A stretch of 33,318 nt of DNA from Entamoeba invadens IP1 (Eukaryota; Evosea; Mastigamoebida; Endamoebidae): the NCBI RefSeq assembly GCF_000330505.1, contig NW_004443506.1, positions 229,025 through 262,342 on the forward strand. Direction: 5' to 3'. How positions within the stretch are numbered: the stretch's first letter is position 1; each line of letters starts with the position of its first letter. A program made the translations under genes and the position numbers. Under the pieces are notes generated by a model, which worked only from the letters and a program-made list of their open reading frames with translations, had not been told where the DNA came from and searched no databases. This document shows, one piece after another, positions 23,996-32,644 of this stretch.

Positions 23996-25491
23996 ATGAT
24001 AACCCCAATCAAATATCTGCTTTTATCAATAAGTAACTTGTTTTTTTCAATTTACATATATCACAAATTAATAAAAACAACTGTTATTATTAAAATGTAC
24101 TCCATATTATGTTATCAGAATATAGTATATCCAATCACAAAATCCAATTTTTGTGCAAATAACCCAATACAACAAAAAATATTGAAAATATTATGCGATA
24201 AAAACGAGAAAATTTATTCAGTACAAACAATTCAAATAAATTATATGTGAAACTGTTGTAATATCAGTCGTCTTGTTGATATACATCGAAAACATATTTT
24301 ACAATATTATTGCAATTTTTAATATTATTCTAAAATGTTTACTCAATACCTATCGTTTGTGCCTTAATTGGTACGATCACTTATCTAAATGATAATGAAT
24401 AAAATCCATTTTTAATTGATAAACATTTTAGTGTTGATCAAATAAAAAGTTAAATTTATTGACTTAACAATTTTTTTCTAAGTATTGCTAAATCCAGTCT
24501 TTAACGTTATCTGGTCCTTAAAAAAGCTTTAATTTTGTTTAAACATTGATATTAGGTAAAACGTGAAAAACCCCGAAACAACTGGGATTAATTTTTGGGA
24601 CGGCTTCTCTAAATATTCTAATCTTTATGGTCTAAAAGGTACCAGATAACTTTTAAAAGGTTGACTGTATCATTAAAATTTCAATGCTCATTGTTATATT
24701 TATAATAATTGAAATATTTGTATCAGAATTTTTAATTTAAAAAACATATATTACATCTATTAATAATTATTTAAAGTTGGTTTAAAATCATTGTCTAAAT
24801 TAATAACTTTTTTAATTGTAAATAAAGAACTTTTTCGATTTTATGAACAAAAAAGTTTTACAAAATTACATAAATTTATAATGTTTTTAAAATGTATTTT
24901 TCCATTATATTTAATTATCATACTATAAAAATATATTAAATTAATTTAAAATAATATATTATTCCTTGATAAAAGCAAATTGCTTTAATTTACTTGTTTA
25001 AATTATTATTTTTTTTACTATTTATGGACAAAAAAAATATTTTTTGATTTTTAAAACAATGATTTTGAATTGTTCTTAATCTTTTTATAACTCAATATAT
25101 AACAATTTTATGGTTTAAATTTTAATTAAATAATAAACTCCATATATTATTAATATGGTTTTAATTATATAAATAAAAATAATAATAATTGGTTTTTATT
25201 ATTATAAAAATAATTTAAATAATCATAGAGACAATCAAGCATAATTTATTTAAACTTTTTATGAAACTTGAAAACCTCAATATAAAAATACAACAATCAA
25301 CGAATTATATCCTCATAAATTAAATTTGTGTCTCATACTTCAAAAAATAATTTTTCTATTCACTTGAGTTTAGTAAAATAATGATAAAACTTTAGTTTAA
25401 TGATATATTGAATAATTTATTCCATCATTAAAATATTTAATGAATCTTAACTCCATGTTTAAAAAACCTTTCAAAAACTTTAAAAAATCAA
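23996..25491. other. AT-rich gene desert, second part
   Basis: An 84-codon frame at 23996-24250 has hydrophobic, low-complexity content and is probably accidental. Apart from the MITE at 24495-24667, I see nothing until the 119-residue gene. The promoter of that gene should lie just before 25492. Confidence 0.5.
24495..24667. mobile_element. Mariner-like MITE, copy 1 (about 173 bp)
   Basis: The left end begins CAGTC and carries GTTATCTGGT at 24506-24515. The right end, on the opposite strand, also begins CAGTC and carries the same GTTATCTGGT (plus strand accagataac at 24641-24650). CAGT termini and a TA directly after the right end recall Tc1/mariner elements. There is no coding capacity. 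A diverged second copy lies at 29526-29723 (shared blocks atggtctaaaa 30 and 29 bases from the right ends, and attagg-aaaac-gtgaaa in the interior). Confidence 0.55.
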
Positions 25492-25851
25492 ATGAACGCA
25501 TTAACTATGTTAGAAAAGTTGGACAGAATCAACAGCCGTGAACACACGACCAAACCTCACAAAAAGAGTCGCTCTTCTTTTGTTCCTCGCTCCCCGAAAC
25601 AAACACCACATCTTTTCCCTTTCCAAGCAACACCCTACAACTTCGAAGGCAAAACAGTTTATATTGCCCTTGTAGATGCATTTGGAAACTTTTACTCTTC
25701 TTTCAAACCAAAACACTTTGTATTAATGCAAAGAACACGAGGCAAAGAGTGGTGGATGAAGTCTGCAATTAAAGAGAAAAGTAAAACGTATTATGTTGTA
25801 GCGTTGAACTCTTTTGGTGATATCATCGATGGAACTTGCCCACCCTCGTAA
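25492..25851 (+). CDS. Hypothetical 119-residue protein with a possible internal duplication
   Basis: I do not recognise the family. The frame is complete and markedly richer in G and C than its surroundings, with amoebal codon use, so it is very likely a gene. The N-terminal third (residues 1-45) is basic and Ser/Pro/Lys-rich with a KPHKKSR cluster that could serve as a nuclear signal. The rest is beta-rich. Two similar strand-turn units, KTVYIALVDAFGNF (about 55-68) and KTYYVVALNSFGDI (about 97-110), look like a duplicated motif. No signal peptide or membrane segment is seen. Confidence 0.65.
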   Translation: MNALTMLEKLDRINSREHTTKPHKKSRSSFVPRSPKQTPHLFPFQATPYNFEGKTVYIALVDAFGNFYSSFKPKHFVLMQRTRGKEWWMKSAIKEKSKTYYVVALNSFGDIIDGTCPPS

Positions 25852-25975
25852 TATCTATTTTTGAATTGATTGTGTATAGTAATGTCTAATACATTTTAAT
25901 AGTACTTTAACTATAAACGAACAACTGGTTTTTCAAGTATTGGTTTTTCATATAGTTCCATTCTAATTTAAAACT

Positions 25976-25988
25976 ACTATAAAATATA
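25976..25988 (+). promoter_or_regulatory. TATA-like element of the lectin/ankyrin/Rap-GAP gene
   Basis: The sequence CTATAAAATATAC lies about 50 bases upstream of the ATG at 26036, compatible with a core promoter followed by the short leader usual in Entamoeba. Assignment is by position only. Confidence 0.35.
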
Positions 25989-26035
25989 CTATTTCAGTGT
26001 AGTAGAAGAAGACTCCAACTCAAAACTCGAAATTA

Positions 26036-28558
26036 ATGTCTCTGCCTTCACATCACTCCAAAACACCGGACTTTCATAGCGACTTTTCATCACAACACAA
26101 ATCCTCGGAAGATGAAAGAGTGGACGCTGCTTGTCTCCAGATTGAAGAAGAAAACATCGAGCTCCGAGCGAAACTTGAAAAGTATCAAAGTGGGTTTATG
26201 CAAAGCCTAGGCATGCTGAAGGAGTACAGAACACTTGTGAATTATTTTCCTATTCGAGGCGAACACTTTTGCTCGGGGACTATTGAGAAAAGTTCTGCGT
26301 CGACCGACACATACTCGGTCAGATTTCCACAACCATTTCCAACCGCGCCGAATGTAGTTGTCTGTGTTCTCTTCCCGAAAATTATTAAAGTGAATACAAG
26401 ACTGAATCCAGTTGTTTGTTGGTCTTTTTTATATCGACTTGAGTGTGACAAGAAATAACAAAGGAGGTGTCTTGTGATGGGTTTGTCTTCAAAGTCATTC
26501 CAGGCGTCCCTGTTTTGGCGGACGACATGTTTTACTTCTGGATTGCGTCATGCCCCATTTTGCCTTCGTCCGAAAAGATTTCCGACGTAGTCGACAAGAT
26601 GACTTCTGCCAAAGTCATCTCAGAGAAAGACGCTGAAACGACCATTTCAAAGTACATCAAGAAGTATAATGTGAACGATTACGACGTGAATGGGAAGACA
26701 CTTTTGTACCATGTTTGTGCAAAAGGATATGCAAATGTTGTTGAGATGTTATTAACAAAAGGGGCTGACCCGAATATATGTGATGAGAATCAATATTCGC
26801 CCCTCCATGTGGCGCTCCACACGGATAAAATAGTGATGCGAATAGTCGAATTACTTCTTTCGAAAGGCGCCGATCGTTTAGTGAAGAACGAAAGAATGAA
26901 AACGCCATTGCACTATTTATGCCAAAACAAGAATTTGGGACAATATATTCCAGTTCTTAAATTGCTTTTGGATTTTGACAATAAAAGCGAAGAGAGTCAA
27001 AAGATGCGACAAAAATATGTGAACGACGCGTCGTTTGAAGGAGACACCGCACTCACTCTGGTGTGCACAAACTCATTAAATGACGAAGCGATTAAAATAT
27101 TGTGTGAATCAGGGGCAGACGTCAATCACTCGGTGAACAATGGAGCGTTTCCGCTGTACTCCGCAGTTAATAAAGGAAATGTCAAATTAATGGAATTGTT
27201 AATTCGATACGGCGGGGATATCGGAAAGATGTATCAAAAGAAACCTTTGTCGCAAGTAGCAGAAGAAAAGGGACATATGGAGAAGCTCATGGAGATCATC
27301 AGAGTGAAGTACGCTGACTCGAGAATGAGCGACGAACAAATTAAGGAGATGTCGGAAACGTTTGACACAATTGTGTTTCCTGTGGAACAATGGACGGAGA
27401 CGTTGTTGATGTCAAAACCGATTTTAATCGACTTGGAAAGTCTCCCGACCAAGAGTCACGTTGAAAATTTCTTCACGTGTACGACACACAAATATGAAAA
27501 TTTGTTGGTGAATAACGTGCATGATCCACAAGCGTGCACACATTATTACAGCGTGTTCTTTCGGGAAAATGATCACACTAATTATATCATTAATTCGGAG
27601 AATGAGACGATTGTCGTGTCCATTAGTGACGAATTTAGTGAGAAAAAGATGAAGAGAGTGATTGTCAGGACAAAGCGGTTTGACACTCGAAAGACGTATG
27701 AGAATAAGACTGATCAACAAATCTTGAAGGAGCTATTTCCAGACTATAAAAAGAAGTCGGCTGCATCGGTTCGAGGGTTTCCAATGTACAACGCACTCAT
27801 GAATTTTGAGGACTTTTTCATATATAATAGATACAAATTTGGGGTGCTCTATGCGGGTATCGGACAAACCAAAGAACGAGAATTTTATAACAACAGAAAT
27901 GGGTCGGAGCACTTTGAAAAATTCTTGGAATTACTTGGGACCAAAACAGAACTTTTTGGGTTCGGAGGGTTTGCTGGAGGACTCGACACGAAAAATCGGT
28001 CAATGGGAAAGTATTGCGTTTCTCGACGATTTTCAAGAGATAACATTGAAATCATGTTCCATGTGTCAACATATATGCCACTGATGGAGAATAACGAACA
28101 ACAAATTGGAAGAAAGAAACATATTGGGAACGATGTTGTTGTGTTGATATTCAAAGAGTACTCTGGTGTGATCGAACCCATTGATGTCTCAAGCTTCAAG
28201 ACGCAATACAGTCACTGTTATATTGTTGTTGGATGCGATGTGTCGCAAAACAACCCACCCGACAAATTCCAATATTCTGTTAATATCTGGTGCAAAAAAG
28301 AAGTGGCGCCAGTAGCACCATTTATCACCACAGATGCTTACCAACACTCAGAGCAATTTGGAGAATTTTTAGTTGCCAAAAGTTTGTTATTTTTTTATTG
28401 CAATAAAAAATCGGAATTGAAAAAATTGAACAAGTGATTAATTAATAGTGATAAACGCCGAAAGAGCCGCACAAGACTCACTCACGTTCAGAGCCAAGAA
28501 ACTCATCGTCAGGCAAAGTCGCCTCGAGATATTGTCCAATAGTCAACCAAGGCTTTAA
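26036..28558 (+). CDS. Coiled coil, H-type lectin, ankyrin repeats and Rap-GAP fusion protein, three exons
   Basis: Exons 26036-26413, 26464-28381 and 28449-28558 give about 801 residues. Domains in order: a polar N-terminus; a coiled coil at about 30-68; an H-type lectin-like domain at about 78-155 (VRFPQPFPTAPNVVV, later DGFVFKV and FWIAS), interrupted by intron 1; five or six ankyrin repeats at about 199-412 (for example TLLYHVCAKGYANVVEMLL); and a Rap-GAP domain with its dimerisation part at about 450-790. The GAP core shows YKFGVLYA, GGLDTKN, MFHVST and KHIGNDVVVLIF; the Asn of HIGND (about 682) is the catalytic 'Asn thumb' that hydrolyses GTP on Rap, so the enzyme looks active. The third exon supplies the final helix (MINAERAAQ...) typical of this domain. 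No signal peptide is present, so the lectin module should act in the cytosol. It probably switches off a Rap-like GTPase at ankyrin- and lectin-defined sites. Confidence 0.88.
26414..26463 (+). other. Intron 1 of the lectin/ankyrin/Rap-GAP gene (50 or 53 nt)
   Basis: The donor is GTTTGTTGG at 26414 (phase 0). The acceptor is AAAG at 26463 or GAG at 26466; both keep frame. Splicing joins the two halves of one H-type lectin domain. The apparent start of the downstream frame at 26467 is a GTG, not an ATG, which confirms it is not a separate gene. Confidence 0.75.
28382..28448 (+). other. Intron 2 of the lectin/ankyrin/Rap-GAP gene (67 nt)
   Basis: The donor is GTTTGTTATT at 28382 and the acceptor TTAATTAATAG ends at 28448, both canonical. 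The intron is AT-rich and contains the TGA at 28435-28437 that otherwise ends the frame. Splicing leads to a GC-rich 110-bp exon encoding the expected C-terminal helix of the Rap-GAP domain. Confidence 0.85.
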
Positions 28559-29819
28559 TTTTTATGTTTTCTTATTATGTTCTATTTTTACATTTTATAA
28601 TTGTTATTATCTGAAATTAAAATTAAGAATTTTGCTATAAAATACAAATTATAATTATAAAACAATTCATTGCGATAAAATGGTATTATAAAATACATTT
28701 TTTTCAATATTAACAGTCACTTTAATTGGCAAACATTTTAATAATTAATAACCACGTTTAATAATATGTTTTATTGTTTACAACATAAAAAAAGTTGATA
28801 CAACAACATACATTTATAAATAGCCACACCATACGTGACATAAAAGAGGACACACATCGTCATCTATTAATTTCCAAATATTACAAAAGCCAATGAAATA
28901 GATGTATGTATTAACAACATTCATAAGTATAAAAGCTTTCATATAATCAAAATTGTGTTTTCATCAAATTTGACAATACAACATATCGCAAGAGTTATTG
29001 CAACAAGACAAAGCGGTACGAATTTTAAAAAACCAGAGCAAAGTAATTCAAAACAAGTTAACACTTAACTGGCCAAAACCAAAATTTTTATATGATCAAT
29101 AACAAAGAGAAAAAACGCCTTCTTTGAAAAAGTTTTTAAAAAAGACCAAAAACCCCATCTTGGCCGAAAAACCGAAAATTGGACCAAAACTTAGTCAAAA
29201 AATTAAAAAATGAAGACTCAATTACCTAAGATTTGTTTTTGAGGTTAAAAATAGCAACACATATTTTTCATAACCACAAAACCCTACACTATCTCACGGA
29301 GTATTAAAGTATAACACACATCAATCATACCTTGTTACTCAAATAATAACGTACATTGTCTCGATAAAAAATAACCACTATAACGATTAGGAAAACAACT
29401 GATGTTGGCGCTGATCGATTGTTAACCAATTTTTGTGTTTCAAACATACAATCATATAATTAATTGTAATGTATTAGTGTTTCGGTTTATAAAATAAATG
29501 ATTGAATACAAAAAATTATTCAATATGTCAATAAAGATAATGAAACGTTGTCCATTTGACAAAATTTCACACGAAATGAGTTTAAAAACTTGGGGATTAG
29601 GGAAAACGGTGAAACACCAGTAAAAATTGTGAAACAATGTTTTGGGAGTGTTTCGAATAGTTTCCCGAAATATATTAATTTTAATGGTCTAAAAATGCCC
29701 GGACAATGTTTTCAGATTGACTGTTTTTTTAATAGAGACAATAAAACAAATAACAACTAATAATTAATTAATAATTATTTTTTTCAATGATTGTCTTTAG
29801 ACTTTTCAATGCACTTTTT
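28559..29819. other. AT-rich spacer with a MITE
   Basis: No gene recognised. A 61-codon minus-strand frame at 29452-29637 overlaps the MITE and looks accidental. The stretch 29000-29220 has many A-rich repeats of the type CCAAAA but no clear unit. Confidence 0.5.
29526..29723. mobile_element. Mariner-like MITE, copy 2 (about 198 bp, diverged)
   Basis: The right end reads attgactg and its complement CAGTCAAT resembles the left end TGTCAAT at 29526. Inside each end lies a TTGTCC block (left at about 29548-29553; right, on the other strand, at about 29701-29706). Interior blocks match the copy at 24495-24667 in the same order. The boundaries are approximate because the terminal repeats have diverged. 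Confidence 0.45.
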
Positions 29820-31706
29820 CTAATAACATCTTTTACAGAAAACACGACTGTGTTCATCACAAAAGGAAGTCCACATTCTTCACATATTCTCTTAGTTCTT
29901 TTTTATCCTCTCTTTTTGCAAAACTGACATATTTTTCTAATTTCCTTTTTCGTGTTTTTTTCTTTTGTTTTTTCGGTTTTTCTTACTGGGGTTTTAACGA
30001 CTTCGTCCCACCATTCAAGCAATCCACAAGAAACAAAAACAATTCTTTTTTCATCGCTTTTTTTTCATCCCGTGTAATAACTGTCTTTTTATGTAACTTT
30101 TACACAATTGTTCGGCCAATTTTATCAAAAAATCAAAATGACTCATTTTTTGTTTTTCGAACATGGAATATGAATTTGTACAACAAGAATCAACAATATT
30201 TTGTAAAATAACCATATTATATCTTCTGGTTTTCATTTTACAAGAATACGCCTGACACAATTGGTCAAAAGTATCAATTGGTGTTTTGGTAAAGTTGTAA
30301 ACAATGTTAAGAGCAAATTTACCAATTGTCTCGTCAATAATCAGGATTTTAACTGTATTTGAAATAATAATTACTGTTTTGCTCTGTTTTGGATTGAAAG
30401 AAGTTAAAAGAATATTATCTTTTGAATAAAAGCGGATATTTTGTGGATTTTTAGCTTTTTCTTCTTCCATTTCTTTCTTTTCGTTTTCGATTTCCATTTT
30501 TTCCGTCATAATTGTTGTTTTTTCTTCCCAAAGTTGAATAGCCGGTTCTTTAAATTTTTCCCGTTTTGTACGGTTATTTGGAGCTGGTTCTCCAATTTTT
30601 ACTATTTTTTCATACAATTTGTCAAATTTTTTATCATTTTCTTCCAACTTTTTTTCATTCTTTTTTCTTTTTTTAGAATATTTTTTTCTTTTTCACATTG
30701 AGTATTTTTCTTTGCTTCTATTGGTATATTTTGGCTTCTTTTATTCATCGTGCCAATATACCCAATGTTTTGGCTCTCCAAAGCCTCAATTACTTTCAAA
30801 CTGGTGAAGTAATTATCACTTTGTAACAAATATTTTTTGTCTGGTAAATTTTGTACCAATTTTAAAACAATCGACTCCCGTGACTCATCCCGTTTTTTAC
30901 TCTTTTTTTCCCTCATAAATTGTCATTCCACAACAATATTTTTTATCGTAAAGACAAATACAATAAAAATTTAACCCGTGTTTGGTTGGTTTGGCAGGAC
31001 AATATTGTATTCCTGAACATCTGCTATTAAAACCAAACATTCTTTCATCAATACAGATTAGAGAATCAGGATTACAAGCAACTGTAATATTTCAGGAAAA
31101 AACATCAAAAATTTCTTTTGCCGCTGCGAAATTTGTTTCTTCTCTTTTTCTTCTCTTTTATTTTTATCTTCGCAACGAAAACATCTAAACAATTCTTTAA
31201 ACCTGTTTCTTTCCATTGCTATTTTTAAAAATAAAATCCCGAATTTTTGACTCCAAAGTCTGTCAGTATTGCCTTTACGTTGAAGGGCTTCAATATAGAT
31301 CATAATTCCAAGAAAACAATCTATTTCTTCATAATTTGTTTGGCGCCAATTCCCTTCTAATAGCTCCAAACCCTTGGAATTTGTACCATCAACTATTAAT
31401 TTTGTCATTTCAAAGGAAAACATTTTTCTAAAACAGTCAAGTGGAGTTTCAAATATTTCGAAAAAAGTAGTCTTTGAAAAATTTTCTTCGTTGCAATAAT
31501 TTTTAAATGAGAAATTCCCGATTCTGGGTTCTATTTTTTTCCCATCCATTTTCAACTGTTTTATTTACGTTTTCAGGTAAATCTTCTTTTTCTATAAAAT
31601 TTTGAATGTTATTTTCATCTTTGTCACAAAATTCAGGATCATTTCTTTTTTCATTTTCATCGTCACTTGAAAAATAATTATCATCAGAAGTATCATCGAA
31701 TTGCAT
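29820..31706 (-). pseudogene. piggyBac transposase, decayed by frameshifts and stops
   Basis: Five or more minus-strand segments in alternating frames follow the order of a piggyBac (DDE_Tnp_1_7) transposase: an acidic N-terminus (31706 to about 31540); the N-terminal domain with FGILFLKIAMERNRFKELFR; the first catalytic Asp in an IDERMFGF motif (31047-31049); the second in SDNYFTS (30815-30817); the third in a YNFTKTPIDTFDQ block (30275-30273, with a further Asp at 30266); and a Cys/His-rich C-terminal zinc domain. Lesions include frame changes at A7 runs (31534-31540 and 30903-30909), one near 31130-31150, another in the A-rich stretch near 30650-30670, TGA at 31092-31094, TAA at 29903-29905 and a final frameshift near 29857. 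All catalytic acids survive, so inactivation is probably recent. Terminal inverted repeats and TTAA duplications were not found with confidence. Confidence 0.85.
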
Positions 31707-31868
31707 GTTTTCTCTGAAAAAAATAACAAAAGTAAAAAAACAAATTCTGGAGTAGTATATAAATTATGTAGATTTTGGACACCACCCATTTTACCTATAT
31801 TTTCTAATAATTTAACTAAAATCGCGAGGACGCGTTTTCAGCCTTCGGCATGAGTTTCTCGTCAAATC

Positions 31869-31899
31869 GTTTTCTAAATTTTCCCAAAATTTAGAAAAC
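31869..31899. repeat. Perfect hairpin, 14-bp arms, CCC loop
   Basis: The arm gttttctaaatttt at 31869-31882 is exactly complementary to aaaatttagaaaac at 31886-31899 around a 3-nt CCC loop. It lies 87 bases upstream of the first virus-like gene. Confidence 0.85.
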
Positions 31900-31919
31900 T
31901 TTTATTTTAAAAAATAAAA
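31900..31919. repeat. Second perfect hairpin, 9-bp arms
   Basis: The arm ttttatttt at 31900-31908 mirrors aaaataaaa at 31911-31919 with two A in the loop, abutting the 14-bp hairpin. Confidence 0.7.
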
Positions 31920-31985
31920 TTGAAAACGTAACTATTTATTTTTCTAAAAAGTTTTAATATTAAATTTTTATTTTTCCCCTTTAAA

Positions 31986-32279
31986 ATGACTTCACTGGAA
32001 GAATTTGAAATTTTAAAAATTAATCCAAAATATTCAATAAATAGATTAGGACAAATTAAAAATAATAAGAAAAATAAAATAATAAAAATTATGTTAAGAC
32101 CAAGTTTAAAATATGATGCTTATGTTAATTTATCTGAAAACAAACATGTTAAAAAACATTCTTTAAGAAGATTAGTTGCACAACAATTTTTACCAGAATT
32201 TTCGAATATATGTACAGTTAAATTATTAAATTATGAAAATCCATTAGATTGTTCTATCAATAATTTAAAAATTATATAA
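31986..32279 (+). CDS. NUMOD4/HNH-like small protein, nuclease residues apparently lost
   Basis: A 97-residue protein. The N-terminal half (NPKYSINRLGQIKNNKKNKI, about 13-32) fits the NUMOD4-type DNA-binding motif ('y.iSn.Gri.n'). It is followed by an HNH-like fold: HSLRRLVAQQFLP (about 58-70) and a C-terminal NNLKII. At the place where active proteins have NHxDGNxxNN it reads LLNYENPLD, so the catalytic His and Asn are not evident; it may bind DNA without cutting. Such proteins are common in phages, giant viruses and virophages. The codon use (TTA, AAA, AAT, ATA) is far more AT-rich than in the amoebal genes to the left. It is the first of three co-oriented genes; the next starts 31 bases after its stop. 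Confidence 0.7.
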   Translation: MTSLEEFEILKINPKYSINRLGQIKNNKKNKIIKIMLRPSLKYDAYVNLSENKHVKKHSLRRLVAQQFLPEFSNICTVKLLNYENPLDCSINNLKII

Positions 32280-32310
32280 ATATTTTATTTTTTTATTCCT
32301 TAAAAAAGAG

Positions 32311-32607
32311 ATGACTACTCAACAACCAATTAATAAATTAGAACGTTTAACTACTTATGTAATATTTAGCATTAAACAAATTAATACTAAATTTGGAAAA
32401 TCATTTTTACTTATTGATAAAGATAATAATAAATATTTTGCAAATTCTAAGATATCTAAATTTATTCTAGAATCTAAAAATAAATATAAAATAGATAAAC
32501 CTTTTGGTGAAAAAAGATTATTTAAAGTTAAGGCTAATGATTATATAGAATTTATTAATAAAGATGGAAATACTATTAAATTTTTAGAGATCGAAATATT
32601 ACCTTAA
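32311..32607 (+). CDS. Small OB-fold-like protein, possible ssDNA-binding protein
   Basis: A 98-residue protein. The pattern, short beta strands with YVIFSIKQINTKFGKSFLLI near 17-36 ('I......TkfGk...l') and then a Lys-rich middle and a last strand FKVKANDYIEFINKDGNT (about 70-87), resembles small OB-fold single-stranded-DNA-binding proteins that travel with replication genes in virus-like elements. This is a pattern judgement from one sequence, not a domain hit. The protein is basic and has no signal or membrane segment. It lies 31 bases after the HNH-like gene and 37 bases before the packaging ATPase, with the same AT-rich codon use, which supports shared function in one element's replication or packaging. 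Confidence 0.55.
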   Translation: MTTQQPINKLERLTTYVIFSIKQINTKFGKSFLLIDKDNNKYFANSKISKFILESKNKYKIDKPFGEKRLFKVKANDYIEFINKDGNTIKFLEIEILP

Positions 32608-32644
32608 ATAAATATGAAAAATATGCTTATTATTTTTGTTAAAA

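Larger units (their letters stand above)
31707..31985. other. Junction between the transposase and the virus-like genes
   Basis: AT-rich, except for a block at 31822-31870 with several CG dinucleotides and a near-palindrome (TCGCGAGGACGCG), directly followed by two perfect hairpins. No gene is seen. It may hold the end of either element, or a promoter or origin. Confidence 0.5.

Noticed and set aside
23996..24250. 84-codon plus-strand frame in the AT desert
   Set aside because: Composition is that of the surrounding AT-rich DNA, it is rich in Ile/Lys/Asn, and no motif or promoter was seen.
26467..28437. Separate ankyrin/Rap-GAP gene starting at 26467
   Set aside because: The 'start' is GTG and the region begins in the middle of an H-type lectin domain; an intron joins it to the upstream exon.
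28441..28558. Minus-strand fragment reading KPWLTIGQYLEATLPDDEF in the GC-rich block
   Set aside because: It looked coding at first, but the plus strand of the same block is the spliced last exon of the Rap-GAP gene, which explains both the GC content and the frame.
30441..31188. Phe-rich plus-strand frames opposite the transposase
   Set aside because: Antisense of the Lys/Glu-rich transposase; poly-Phe translation is an artefact of T runs.
31707..31985. piggyBac right terminal repeat with TTAA duplication
   Set aside because: TTAA occurs (for example near 31811) but no matching inverted end was found on the left side, and TTAA is frequent by chance in such DNA.
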